A DNA stretch of 64,000 bases from Acidobacteriota bacterium. Lineage in GTDB: Bacteria; Acidobacteriota; Polarisedimenticolia; Gp22-AA2. Both the position numbers and the translations under genes were made by a program. The stretch is from the NCBI GenBank assembly GCA_003223135.1, contig QHXX01000029.1:1-64000 (forward strand). Direction: 5' to 3'. Below the pieces are notes generated by a model. It made no database searches. It was not told the DNA's origin and was given only the letters and a program-made list of their open reading frames with translations. This document shows, one piece after another, positions 1 through 7,968 of this stretch (position 1 is its first letter; each line of letters begins with the position of its first letter).

Positions 1-2
1 CC

Positions 3-161
3 GTTGCTCATTATCTCCGGCGCGAGGTGGTCGAGCAGTGGTACCGTAACGTCGGCGCGCGAGATGCCATGATCGTGTGGCATAACCGGAATAGCTGGAG
101 GGGGTACGGCCTGATGCCTGCCGTCGCCGACGCGGAAGCCGCCGGGGGCCGGACGCCATGA
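3..161 (+). CDS. C-terminal tail of a SAM-dependent methyltransferase (partial)
   Basis: Only the last 52 codons are in the window; the gene enters from the left edge. The tail reads as a conserved C-terminal region of class I methyltransferases that sit in polysaccharide clusters, with an REVVEQWYRNVG helix followed by a VWHNRNSWRGYG strand-turn. The catalytic SAM-binding part lies outside, so substrate cannot be told. Its TGA at 159-161 overlaps the ATG of the following glycosyltransferase (ATGA), which implies co-translation. The assignment rests on the short motif only; coding status is firm because the frame is open and coupled to the next gene. Confidence 0.6.
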   Translation, partial: VAHYLRREVVEQWYRNVGARDAMIVWHNRNSWRGYGLMPAVADAEAAGGRTP

Positions 162-1222
162 GTCGGACGCCGGCGTTGTCCATCGTGGTTCCCCTGTTGA
201 ACGAGCAAGAGAACGTCGACGCCCTGCACGCGGAGATCGTCTCCGCGATGTCGGCGGCCGAAGGCGGAGAAGCCTGGGAAGTGATCTACGTCGACGACGG
301 CAGCACCGACGGCACGTACGAGCGGCTCCAGGTGACGCAGGCATCCCACCCGGACCTGGTGTCGGTCGTCCGGCTGCGGCGCAACTTCGGCCAGACGGCG
401 GCCCTCGCGCCGGGGTTCGATCAGGCCCGCGGCGGGGTGATCGTGACGATGGACGGGGACCTTCAGAACGACCCGGCCGACATCCCGCGGCTTCTCGAGG
501 AATTGGGCCGAGGTCTCGACGTCGTCAGCGGCTGGCGGCGTGTCCGGCACGACCCCCTCCTCTCCCGGCGGCTCCCGTCGCTGGCGGGGAACTGGCTCAT
601 CGGCGTCGTGACGGGGGTCGCCCTGCACGACTACGGATGCACGCTCAAGGCCTACCGCCGAGAGGTGCTGGAGCAGATGACACTCTACGGCGAGATGCAC
701 CGGTTTCTTCCGGCCCAGGCCCATTGGGTGGGAGCAAGGATCGGCGAGATACCCGTGAAGCATCACCCGCGCACGAGGGGGAAGTCGAAGTACGGGCTCT
801 GGCGGGCCTACCGGGTTTTGCTCGACCTGGTGACGGTGCGGTTCCTCGGGGTGCATGGCACCAAACCGCTGCACGCCTTCGGGGCGCTGGGATGCATCTT
901 CGGCGCGCTCGGGGTCGCGACGATCGGGATCCTGAGCTACCTCAAGTACACCACGGGCGTCAGCTTCATCCAGTCCCCCCTCCTGCTTCTGTCGGCGCTG
1001 TTCGTCATCCTGGGTGGGCAGAGTTTTCTTCTCGGGCTCCTTGCCGAGATCGCCGTCCGGACCTACTACGAATCGCAGCAGAAGCCGATCTACATCATCA
1101 AGGAAATGCACCGGGCGGGGGAGCCGGGGCCGCCGGAAGACGACCCGCTACGCGAGCCGCGTGTCAGTGGAGCTCCGGTGGGGGGCTCGGGTCGTCACGG
1201 TCGCTGGGGGAGGCGCGACTGA
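158..1222 (+). CDS. Family 2 glycosyltransferase, polyprenyl-phosphate sugar type (DPM1/ArnC/GtrB-like), membrane-anchored
   Basis: A 354-residue GT2 enzyme expected to move a sugar from a nucleotide-sugar donor to a polyprenyl phosphate on the cytoplasmic face of the inner membrane. The N-terminal GT-A domain shows SIVVPLLNEQENV at the start, YVDDGSTDGTYE, and the metal-binding region MDGDLQNDP near residue 110. A PVKHHPRTRGKSKYG basic segment near residue 208 is typical of this subfamily. Two hydrophobic helices follow (about residues 240-270 and 275-305), as in GtrB/ArnC. The start overlaps the upstream methyltransferase by four bases and its stop abuts the carA start (TGATG), so it is in one operon with carAB. 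Sugar specificity is not readable. Confidence 0.88.
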   Translation: MSRTPALSIVVPLLNEQENVDALHAEIVSAMSAAEGGEAWEVIYVDDGSTDGTYERLQVTQASHPDLVSVVRLRRNFGQTAALAPGFDQARGGVIVTMDGDLQNDPADIPRLLEELGRGLDVVSGWRRVRHDPLLSRRLPSLAGNWLIGVVTGVALHDYGCTLKAYRREVLEQMTLYGEMHRFLPAQAHWVGARIGEIPVKHHPRTRGKSKYGLWRAYRVLLDLVTVRFLGVHGTKPLHAFGALGCIFGALGVATIGILSYLKYTTGVSFIQSPLLLLSALFVILGGQSFLLGLLAEIAVRTYYESQQKPIYIIKEMHRAGEPGPPEDDPLREPRVSGAPVGGSGRHGRWGRRD

Positions 1223-2370
1223 TGAAGCTTCCTGTGGAGCACAATTCCATTCCCGTCGTCAAGAACCGGGTCTCAGCCCCGCAACATGAGATCGATGATC
1301 AGATGAGCCATATTGGCCGCCTGGTGCTCGAGGATGGCTCGGAGTTTTCCGGAACCCTGTTCGGCGCCAACCTTCCCGTGGCCGGCGAAGTCGTGTTCAA
1401 CACGGGGATGGTCGGCTACCCGGAATCGTTAACCGACCCGTCCTACGCGGGCCAGATCCTGGTTCTCACCTATCCGCACATCGGCAACTATGGGGTTCCG
1501 CCATGGAGCCGGGACGACCTCGGCCTGCCAGAGTGGTTCGAATCCGATCGGATTCAGGTCAGCGGGCTCGTGATCTCGTCGCTGTCGGCCGACGTCAGCC
1601 ACTGGTCGGCCGAGCGCGCCCTCGAGGACTGGCTCAAGAAAGAGAACGTCCCCGGTCTGTTCGGTGTCGACACCCGGGCGGTGGCCAAACGCCTGCGAGA
1701 CAGTGGCGCGATGCTCGGAAAGATTCTCCCCTCCGGCCTCGACATCGCCTGGCGGGATCCGAACACGAGCAACCTCGTCGCCGAGGTCAGCGTTCGTGAA
1801 CCTGTGTCATACGGCACGGACGGCCCCCGGGTCGTGCTGGTGGACACCGGTGCCAAGGCAAGCATCGTGCGCGGGTTGGTTCGGGCCGGCGCCCGTGTGC
1901 TGCGCGTCCCATGGGACTACGATTTCTTCCAGGAGCCATTCGATGGCCTCTTCCTCTCGAACGGACCTGGCGATCCGAAGATGGCCGACACGACCGTGGA
2001 GAATGTCCGGCGCGCCCTGGAGCAACGCGTCCCGACCTTCGGCATCTGTCTCGGCAGCCAGATCCTTGCGCTGGCCGCCGGAGCCGACACCTACAAGCTG
2101 AAATTCGGGCACCGTTCGCAGAATCAGCCGTGCGTCGAGGTTGGCACGCACAGATGCATGGTGACCTCCCAGAACCACGGTTACGCCGTCAACGGGTCGA
2201 CGCTCCCCGCTGGGTGGCGAGAGTGGTTCGTGAACGCGAACGACGGCACCAACGAGGGGATCCGCCACGAGTGGAAGCCGGCCCGGGGTGTGCAGTTCCA
2301 CCCCGAGGCAAATCCGGGGCCGACCGACACCTCGTTCCTGTTCGAGCGATTCCTGGAGATGCTGCGTTGA
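1222..2370 (+). CDS. carA: Carbamoyl-phosphate synthase small (glutaminase) subunit, CAD-like
   Basis: Supplies ammonia from glutamine for carbamoyl phosphate synthesis, the first step of UMP (and arginine) formation. The N-terminal CPSase small-chain domain has NTGMVGYPESLTDPSY and LVLTYPHIGNYGVP; the class I glutaminase domain has the nucleophile in FGICLGSQ and the His/Glu pair in QFHPEANPGPTDTSF. Wording such as the HWSAERAL and PGLFGVDTR segments resembles the animal CAD protein more than E. coli CarA as I recall them. Start: ATG 1222 has a strong GGGGGAGG at 1206-1213 with 8-nt spacing and overlaps the previous stop; ATG 1303 lies where the conserved domain begins but lacks a Shine-Dalgarno. 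The longer form adds 27 residues of no recognised function. Confidence 0.93.
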   Translation: MKLPVEHNSIPVVKNRVSAPQHEIDDQMSHIGRLVLEDGSEFSGTLFGANLPVAGEVVFNTGMVGYPESLTDPSYAGQILVLTYPHIGNYGVPPWSRDDLGLPEWFESDRIQVSGLVISSLSADVSHWSAERALEDWLKKENVPGLFGVDTRAVAKRLRDSGAMLGKILPSGLDIAWRDPNTSNLVAEVSVREPVSYGTDGPRVVLVDTGAKASIVRGLVRAGARVLRVPWDYDFFQEPFDGLFLSNGPGDPKMADTTVENVRRALEQRVPTFGICLGSQILALAAGADTYKLKFGHRSQNQPCVEVGTHRCMVTSQNHGYAVNGSTLPAGWREWFVNANDGTNEGIRHEWKPARGVQFHPEANPGPTDTSFLFERFLEMLR

Positions 2371-5300
2371 ATCTGCGCGATGGTGGCCATCCCGCCAGGA
2401 AGCGGCCCGGGAAGGTCTTGATCCTTGGGAGCTCGGCTCTCAAGATCGGAGAGGCGGGGGAGTTCGACTACTCGGGCAGTCAGGCGATCAAGGCCCTCAA
2501 GGAGGAGGGCATCAAGACCGTCCTGGTGAACCCCAACATCGCCACGATCCAAACGTCCGAGGGCCTCGCCGACCAGATCTATTTTCTGCCCGTGACCCCG
2601 TATTTCGTCGAACGGGTCATCGAGAAGGAAAAGCCGGACGCCATCCTGCTGGGATTCGGCGGGCAGACTGCGCTCAACTGCGGCGTCGCGCTCGACGACG
2701 CCGGAGTGCTGGCACGTCACGGCGTCGAGGTCTTGGGGACACCTGTCGAGACCATCCGTGACACCGAGGACCGGGGACGCTTTAAAGCCCGCCTGGCCGA
2801 GATTGACGCCAAGGTGCCGCGCAGCGAGGCAGTGACATCCGTGGAAGGGGCGCTGTCCGCCGCCGAGGGCATCGGCTACCCGGTGATGGTTCGGATTGCC
2901 TATGCGCTGGGTGGGCTCGGCTCGGGCGTGTGCCACGACCAGGCGGCGCTGCGCGAGCGCGCCACCGGGGCGCTCTTCCACGCCCCACAGATCCTGATCG
3001 AGGAGTACCTCACGGGCTGGAAGGAGATCGAGTACGAGGTCGCTCGCGACGCCTTCGACAACTGCATCACCGTGTGCAACATGGAGAACCTGGATCCGAT
3101 GGGGATCCATACCGGCGAATCGATCGTCGTCGCGCCCAGCCAGACCCTGACCAACCGCGAATACCACCGTCTGCGCGAGATCGCGATCGCCGTCGTGCGC
3201 CACCTCGGGATCGTGGGCGAGTGCAACATCCAGTATGCCCTCGACCCGGGGTCCCACGACTACCGGATCATCGAGGTCAACGCGCGGCTGTCCCGTAGCT
3301 CCGCGCTGGCGTCGAAGGCCACCGGTTACCCGCTGGCCTTCGTCGCGGCCAAGCTCGCTCTCGGTCATTCGATGACCTCGATTCCGAACAAGGTCAACGA
3401 GGTCACGAAGGCGTGCTTCGAGCCTGCTCTCGACTATGTGGTGGTCAAGGTCCCGCGCTGGGACCTTAAGAAGTTCCGCAGGGTCTCCACACGGCTCGGC
3501 TCCGGGATGAAGTCGGTCGGCGAGGTCATGGGGATCGGCCGGAGCTTCGAGGAGGCGTTCCAGAAGGCGCTGCGGATGCTGGACATCGGTGTCGAGGGTG
3601 TGCTGGCAGACGAAGTCATGCGGTTCAAGGACCTCCGCACCGAGTTGTCCGAGCCGACCGACCGCCGCGCGTTCGCCGTCGCCAGCGCGCTCGCCCGGGG
3701 CATGTCGGTCGACGAGGTGCACAAGCTGACGTCGATCGATCCGTGGTTCCTGACCCGCATTCGAGGAATCACCCGGCTTGCCGACGAGTTGCGTGCCGCC
3801 CACGGCGAATCCTTGCGCTCCGAGCTGCTGCGAGAGGCCAAGAAGGGAGGGTTCTCGGATCGCCAGATCGGTCAGCTGATTGGCAAGAGCGACGAGGAAG
3901 TCCGAATGGCTCGCGATGCCGCCGGGATCCGCCCATGCATCAAGCAAATCGACACCCTCGCCGGTGAGTATCCGGCCCACACCAACTATCTGTATCTGAC
4001 CTATCACGGCCAGGAGGACGACGTTTCGTTCGAGCGGCAACGCTCGGTGCTGGTGCTCGGGTCCGGGGCGTATCGGATCGGAAGCTCGGTCGAATTCGAC
4101 TGGTGCTGCGTCAACACCGTCCAGACCCTGCATGAGCTGGGTTACGGCACCATCATGCTGAACTGCAATCCCGAGACCGTCAGCACCGACTACGATGTCT
4201 GCGATCGGCTGTACTTCGACGAGATCTCGGTGGAGACCATTCGGGAAATTCACGCGAAAGAGGGGGTCCACGGGGTCATCGTGTCCGTCGGTGGCCAGAC
4301 CCCGAACAACCTGGCGCTGAAGTGTGCAGAAGCCGGTCTCCGGATCCTGGGGACCTCGGCCCAGAGCATCGACAACGCCGAGAACCGGCACAAGTTCTCG
4401 GCGCTGTGCGATTCTCTCGAAATCGACCAGCCGCCGTGGGCCGAGGTGACGTCCGTGGAGGCTGCGGAGAAGTTCGCCCGCGACGTCGGCTTTCCCGTGC
4501 TGGTCCGGCCGTCCTATGTCCTCTCCGGCGCCGCCATGGCGGTCGCGGAGAATGACGCCAGTCTTCACGAAGTGCTGGAGCGCGCCTCGGAGGTGTCACC
4601 GGAGTACCCGACCGTCATCACTAAATTCATCGAGAACGCCAAGGAAATCGAAATCGACGCGGTCGCGAAGGACGGCGAGATCGTGGTGTACGCGATCTCG
4701 GAGCACGTCGAGAACGCCGGCGTCCACTCCGGCGATGCCACCCTGGTGCTTCCGCCGCAGCGGACCTACATCGAGACCACCCGACGGGCGCGACGAATCG
4801 CCGCCAAGATCGCGCGGGCATTGACCCTCAATGGTCCGTTCAACATCCAGTTGATGGCGCGGGACAACAACGTCATGGTGATCGAATGCAACGTGCGCGC
4901 GTCCCGCTCTTTCCCGTTCGCCTCCAAGGTCTTCAAGGTCAACTTCATCGATCTCGCGACCCGCGTCATCATGGATCGCCCTATCCCGAAGGTCGACGCC
5001 TCGGTGTTCGAGCTCGACTACGTCGGCGTCAAGGCGCCGCAGTTCTCGTTCACGCGGCTGCAGGGGGCGGACCCGATCCTCGGCGTCGAGATGTCGTCGA
5101 CGGGGGAGGTCGGGTGCATCGGAGAGGATTTCGATGACGCGTTCCTCAAGGCGCTGTTGTCGGTCGGTTATCGCCTGCCGATCCGTGGCGTGCTCCTCAG
5201 CACCGGTCCGGTCGCCTCCAAAGCAGCGTTTCTCGAAAGCACACGGGCCCTGGCTGAAGGCGGCGTCAAACTGTACGGCACCCGCGGGACCGCGGCATTC

Positions 5301-5582
5301 ATGGCGGAGAGTGGCGTCGAAGTAACACCGGTCTACTGGCCGCTGGAGCAGTCGAGTCCAAACGCTCTCGATCTGGTTCGGAGCGGCAAAATCGATCTGG
5401 TAGTGAACATCCCGAAGGATGCCTCGGAGGAGGAACTGACCAACGACTACATGATACGGCGTGCCGCTGTCGACCATGGCGTGCCGTTGATCACCAATAT
5501 CCAGCTCGGGCAGCGGCTCGCCCAGGCCCTGCTCCGTAAATCGATCGAATCTCTCGAGATCCGGAGCTGGTCCGAGTACTGA
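2367..5582 (+). CDS. carB: Carbamoyl-phosphate synthase large subunit, CAD-like
   Basis: A 1071-residue synthetase making carbamoyl phosphate from bicarbonate, ammonia and two ATP. Two homologous ATP-grasp halves are visible: the first opens with KVLILGSSALKIGEAGEFDY, the second near residue 558 with RSVLVLGSGAYRIGSSVEFD. An oligomerisation linker lies between them, and the last ~130 residues form the MGS-like allosteric domain. Signature stretches such as CNMENLDPMGIHTGES, NARLSRSSALASKATGYPLA and SEHVENAGVHSGDATLV follow animal CAD, where E. coli CarB differs (CSIENFDAMGIHTGDS). The best start is TTG 2367, which overlaps the carA stop as TTGA; no ATG or GTG fits in frame before the conserved core. 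It is translationally coupled to carA. Confidence 0.95.
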   Translation: MNLRDGGHPARKRPGKVLILGSSALKIGEAGEFDYSGSQAIKALKEEGIKTVLVNPNIATIQTSEGLADQIYFLPVTPYFVERVIEKEKPDAILLGFGGQTALNCGVALDDAGVLARHGVEVLGTPVETIRDTEDRGRFKARLAEIDAKVPRSEAVTSVEGALSAAEGIGYPVMVRIAYALGGLGSGVCHDQAALRERATGALFHAPQILIEEYLTGWKEIEYEVARDAFDNCITVCNMENLDPMGIHTGESIVVAPSQTLTNREYHRLREIAIAVVRHLGIVGECNIQYALDPGSHDYRIIEVNARLSRSSALASKATGYPLAFVAAKLALGHSMTSIPNKVNEVTKACFEPALDYVVVKVPRWDLKKFRRVSTRLGSGMKSVGEVMGIGRSFEEAFQKALRMLDIGVEGVLADEVMRFKDLRTELSEPTDRRAFAVASALARGMSVDEVHKLTSIDPWFLTRIRGITRLADELRAAHGESLRSELLREAKKGGFSDRQIGQLIGKSDEEVRMARDAAGIRPCIKQIDTLAGEYPAHTNYLYLTYHGQEDDVSFERQRSVLVLGSGAYRIGSSVEFDWCCVNTVQTLHELGYGTIMLNCNPETVSTDYDVCDRLYFDEISVETIREIHAKEGVHGVIVSVGGQTPNNLALKCAEAGLRILGTSAQSIDNAENRHKFSALCDSLEIDQPPWAEVTSVEAAEKFARDVGFPVLVRPSYVLSGAAMAVAENDASLHEVLERASEVSPEYPTVITKFIENAKEIEIDAVAKDGEIVVYAISEHVENAGVHSGDATLVLPPQRTYIETTRRARRIAAKIARALTLNGPFNIQLMARDNNVMVIECNVRASRSFPFASKVFKVNFIDLATRVIMDRPIPKVDASVFELDYVGVKAPQFSFTRLQGADPILGVEMSSTGEVGCIGEDFDDAFLKALLSVGYRLPIRGVLLSTGPVASKAAFLESTRALAEGGVKLYGTRGTAAFMAESGVEVTPVYWPLEQSSPNALDLVRSGKIDLVVNIPKDASEEELTNDYMIRRAAVDHGVPLITNIQLGQRLAQALLRKSIESLEIRSWSEY

Positions 5583-5667
5583 GGCCAGGCCGCCTTCGCT
5601 CCACATCGCCCATCCAGCCGCTTTTGACGCGGATTAGATCGTCGGTGTACGGAGGAAGCTGCGAGCA

Positions 5668-6234
5668 ATGACCGAGTCGACGAAGGCATTCTCCGCTGGC
5701 TCGCTGTCACGGCACGAAGCAGCCCGCTTCGCCCTCACGACAGCGCTCTCCGAGGGTCTCGCGCTGGGCTTTTTTGACGTTTCGCTGAGCCTCAGCCACA
5801 GGCCAGCGGGGGCCCTGCGCCATCTCGGCGGCGCTCTGGCTCCCGTGGCAGCCTCGGGAGGGGCGTTTTTCTTCGTCATCTTAATCACTCTCCTCCCTTT
5901 TGCGCTTCTCCCCGCAAGGACCGCAGGACAAAGGAAGGGGGCCTTGCTCGTGTCGCTGGCGACCGGCATGGGCACCTTCCTGGGACTGGCCGTGTTCTAC
6001 AACCTGACTCGCCTGGAGCTGAGCGCGATCCAGGCGAGAATCCTGGTTCTCGTGGTCTGCCTGTCGCTCGCCATCGGAGCGCGTCAATATGATCGCGCAC
6101 GAGCGGTCTGGACCGATCCGAGAGTGCCGCCGGAGATTTTGGCCGCTTTCCTGTCGCTGCCCCTCCTTCTGGGCTCCGGCTTTCTATTTGTATGGAGCTG
6201 GGCCTATCGGCGGGCCGCCGCTCCTGCGGATTAA
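5668..6234 (+). CDS. Membrane domain, N-terminal half of an interrupted sulfatase-superfamily gene
   Basis: A 188-residue polytopic membrane protein with about four hydrophobic helices and no catalytic motif. ATG 5668 has a GGAGGAA Shine-Dalgarno at about 5656-5662. It ends at TAA 6232-6234, but the same frame stays open beyond the stop: the next codons encode another hydrophobic helix (FWVAGFSITGALLVMAA) and then run into the sulfatase domain at 6280-7752. The intact protein at 13528-15393 has exactly this order, several helices then a sulfatase domain. I infer one ancestral gene of 5668-7752 split by a nonsense codon. If taken alone, it is a membrane protein of unknown function. Confidence 0.7.
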   Translation: MTESTKAFSAGSLSRHEAARFALTTALSEGLALGFFDVSLSLSHRPAGALRHLGGALAPVAASGGAFFFVILITLLPFALLPARTAGQRKGALLVSLATGMGTFLGLAVFYNLTRLELSAIQARILVLVVCLSLAIGARQYDRARAVWTDPRVPPEILAAFLSLPLLLGSGFLFVWSWAYRRAAAPAD

Positions 6235-6279
6235 CCCAAGTTTTGGGTCGCGGGCTTCTCGATCACCGGCGCGCTCCTG

Positions 6280-7752
6280 GTGATGGCTGCGATTCACCTC
6301 GCGCGGCGCGTGCGCGTGGAGCGATGGCTGTGCGGACTGGCATTGCTGGTGGTCGTCGCTCCTGTTGGAATGTGGCTGTTCAACGGAAGCCGGCACCTCT
6401 CCCCACCAGCGACCGCAGGAACCCGTGCCATTCACAAGGTCCTTTTTCTCAGCATCGATACGCTTCGAGCCGACGCGGTCTCCGCGCTGAATCCCGTTGC
6501 GCCTCCGACACCCTCCCTGGACTCCCTGGCGTCTGATTCGTTGGTTTTCACGCGCGCCTACTCCCCGGCGCCCTGGACCCTGCCCTCATTCGTCTCGATG
6601 ATGACGGGGGTCGCCCCTCAGGTTCACGGCGTGAAGACCCCCCGCCAGCGGATCCCCGAATCCCTCATGACGCTTGCGGAGCGGATGCGGGAATCGGGCT
6701 ACATCACTGCCGCCATCGGACACAACCCGTGGCTCCGGCCGGAGCACGGGATGTCGCGGGGTTTCGAGGGCTACGATATTTGCCCGCGCGATGAATACGG
6801 AGGTTCGCTCGGCTCACGCTTGTTGGCGCGGCTGTTCCCTGGCAGGCTCAAACCGACCCTCACGACGCCCGAGATCACGCGATTCGCCGACGATTGGCTC
6901 CACGAACACGCTCACGACGATTTCTTCCTGTGGCTGCACTACTTCAAACCACACGGACCTTATGAGCCTCCGGAGGCTTACCGGCCCCGGGAGAATCCTC
7001 CGGCGGGGATGGGTTACAGGTTCGGCGGAGCACCCGCCATCCGCATGGGATCGGTGGTGATCCCGCCGCCCCAGAGACTGTGGGTGAGGGAACTCTACGA
7101 AGGCGAGGTGCGATTCGTGGATGACAACGTGGGGGAGTTAACGGCGGAGATGAAGCGATTGGGGATTTACGATGAAACGTTGATTGTGTTTGCTTCGGAC
7201 CACGGCGAGGAATTCTGGGAGCACGGTTCATTCGAGCATGGACACACGCTTTATGAGGAGCTGATCCGCGTCCCTTTTTTCATCAAGCTGCCCGGCGAAG
7301 GTCTGAAACTTCGGGATGACAGACGGGTTTCCACCGGCAGCATCTACGCCACGGTCCTCGGACTCTGCGGAATCAAGGACGATCCCAGGTGGCTCTCCTA
7401 TGGACCTCTGACCCCCCGCTTCAGAGGCGGCCTCCTCAACGATGATCCGGTCCTGAGTGCGTCTCCCCTCTATTACGAGGACCGGGAAGCGTGGATCCAG
7501 GGCTCGACGAAATGTATCCACTCCCGCGTTACGGATCGAATGCAGATATTCGATTTGACGCGTGATCCCAATGAGGAGCGTGACCTTTCCATGACGTCGC
7601 CCGAGAAAACGCGCAAGGCGTTCGACGATCTGGCGAGTCTGCGCGAGGCCGACGACGCGCTTCGAGAACATTACCGCATCAGGGGCGAATACCCTGCTGC
7701 GATCGATCCCGAAGTCCTCGAACAGCTTCGTTCCCTTGGCTACGTTCACTGA
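6280..7752 (+). CDS. Sulfatase/alkaline-phosphatase-superfamily enzyme, catalytic half of interrupted gene
   Basis: 490 residues of the sulfatase fold, predicted to act outside the inner membrane as a hydrolase or phospho-group transferase. Visible motifs: the metal-binding start LFLSIDTLRADAV, the active-site region SPAPWTLPSFVSMMTG, HYFKPHGPYEPP, and ASDHGEEFWEHGSFEHGH near residue 305. The active-site segment carries Thr, with no Cys/Ser-x-Pro-x-Arg formylglycine motif, so it resembles LtaS/phosphoethanolamine-transferase-type enzymes more than true sulfatases. The GTG at 6280 lies inside a hydrophobic helix and has no Shine-Dalgarno, so it is probably the 3' part of the gene beginning at 5668. 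The protein ends EQLRSLGYVH, a tail shared with the other two sulfatase-like proteins here. Confidence 0.82.
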   Translation: MMAAIHLARRVRVERWLCGLALLVVVAPVGMWLFNGSRHLSPPATAGTRAIHKVLFLSIDTLRADAVSALNPVAPPTPSLDSLASDSLVFTRAYSPAPWTLPSFVSMMTGVAPQVHGVKTPRQRIPESLMTLAERMRESGYITAAIGHNPWLRPEHGMSRGFEGYDICPRDEYGGSLGSRLLARLFPGRLKPTLTTPEITRFADDWLHEHAHDDFFLWLHYFKPHGPYEPPEAYRPRENPPAGMGYRFGGAPAIRMGSVVIPPPQRLWVRELYEGEVRFVDDNVGELTAEMKRLGIYDETLIVFASDHGEEFWEHGSFEHGHTLYEELIRVPFFIKLPGEGLKLRDDRRVSTGSIYATVLGLCGIKDDPRWLSYGPLTPRFRGGLLNDDPVLSASPLYYEDREAWIQGSTKCIHSRVTDRMQIFDLTRDPNEERDLSMTSPEKTRKAFDDLASLREADDALREHYRIRGEYPAAIDPEVLEQLRSLGYVH

Positions 7753-7753
7753 A

Positions 7754-7930
7754 TGAAAATGCCCTACTTCCGTGGAGGTGGCGTCGTCGAAGTTGTTGGA
7801 ACGGAAGGTGTTCGACCGCCTCTTGCGGCGTGTGACCCTCCCACGACGATCCGCCTTCCGATCTCCTTCGTTTACATGCCTTAGGGCACGTCTCCAGGGA
7901 CCGCACCTCCACTGTTGTAGGCCATTTTCT
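7754..7930 (+). mobile_element. MITE-like element with 27-bp imperfect inverted termini and 9-bp direct repeats
   Basis: TTCACTGAA occurs at 7745-7753 and again at 7931-7939, flanking a 177-bp body. The body's ends are inverted repeats: 7754-7780 pairs with 7904-7930 at about 22 of 27 positions (shared blocks GAAAATG, CCTAC and GTGGAGGTG). Counting the direct repeats, the arms 7745-7780 and 7904-7939 match at 30 of 36 positions. It carries no convincing gene. The 9-bp repeat would be a target-site duplication. It sits between convergent genes, and the left repeat contains the TGA stop of the sulfatase-like gene. An old, degenerate non-autonomous transposon is the best reading; a bidirectional terminator-like structure is an alternative. 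Confidence 0.55.
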
Positions 7931-7968
7931 TTCACTGAAAGTGGCGACGCCCGGCTCCTCTCCGGGAC

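Noticed and set aside
2181-4568. A 795-codon open frame on the minus strand
   Set aside because: It is antisense to carB, has no recognisable domain, and long antisense frames are expected at this G+C content.
6232-6234. Selenocysteine or pyrrolysine readthrough at the internal stop of the sulfatase-like gene
   Set aside because: The stop is TAA, which is used by neither system, and it lies in a membrane linker.
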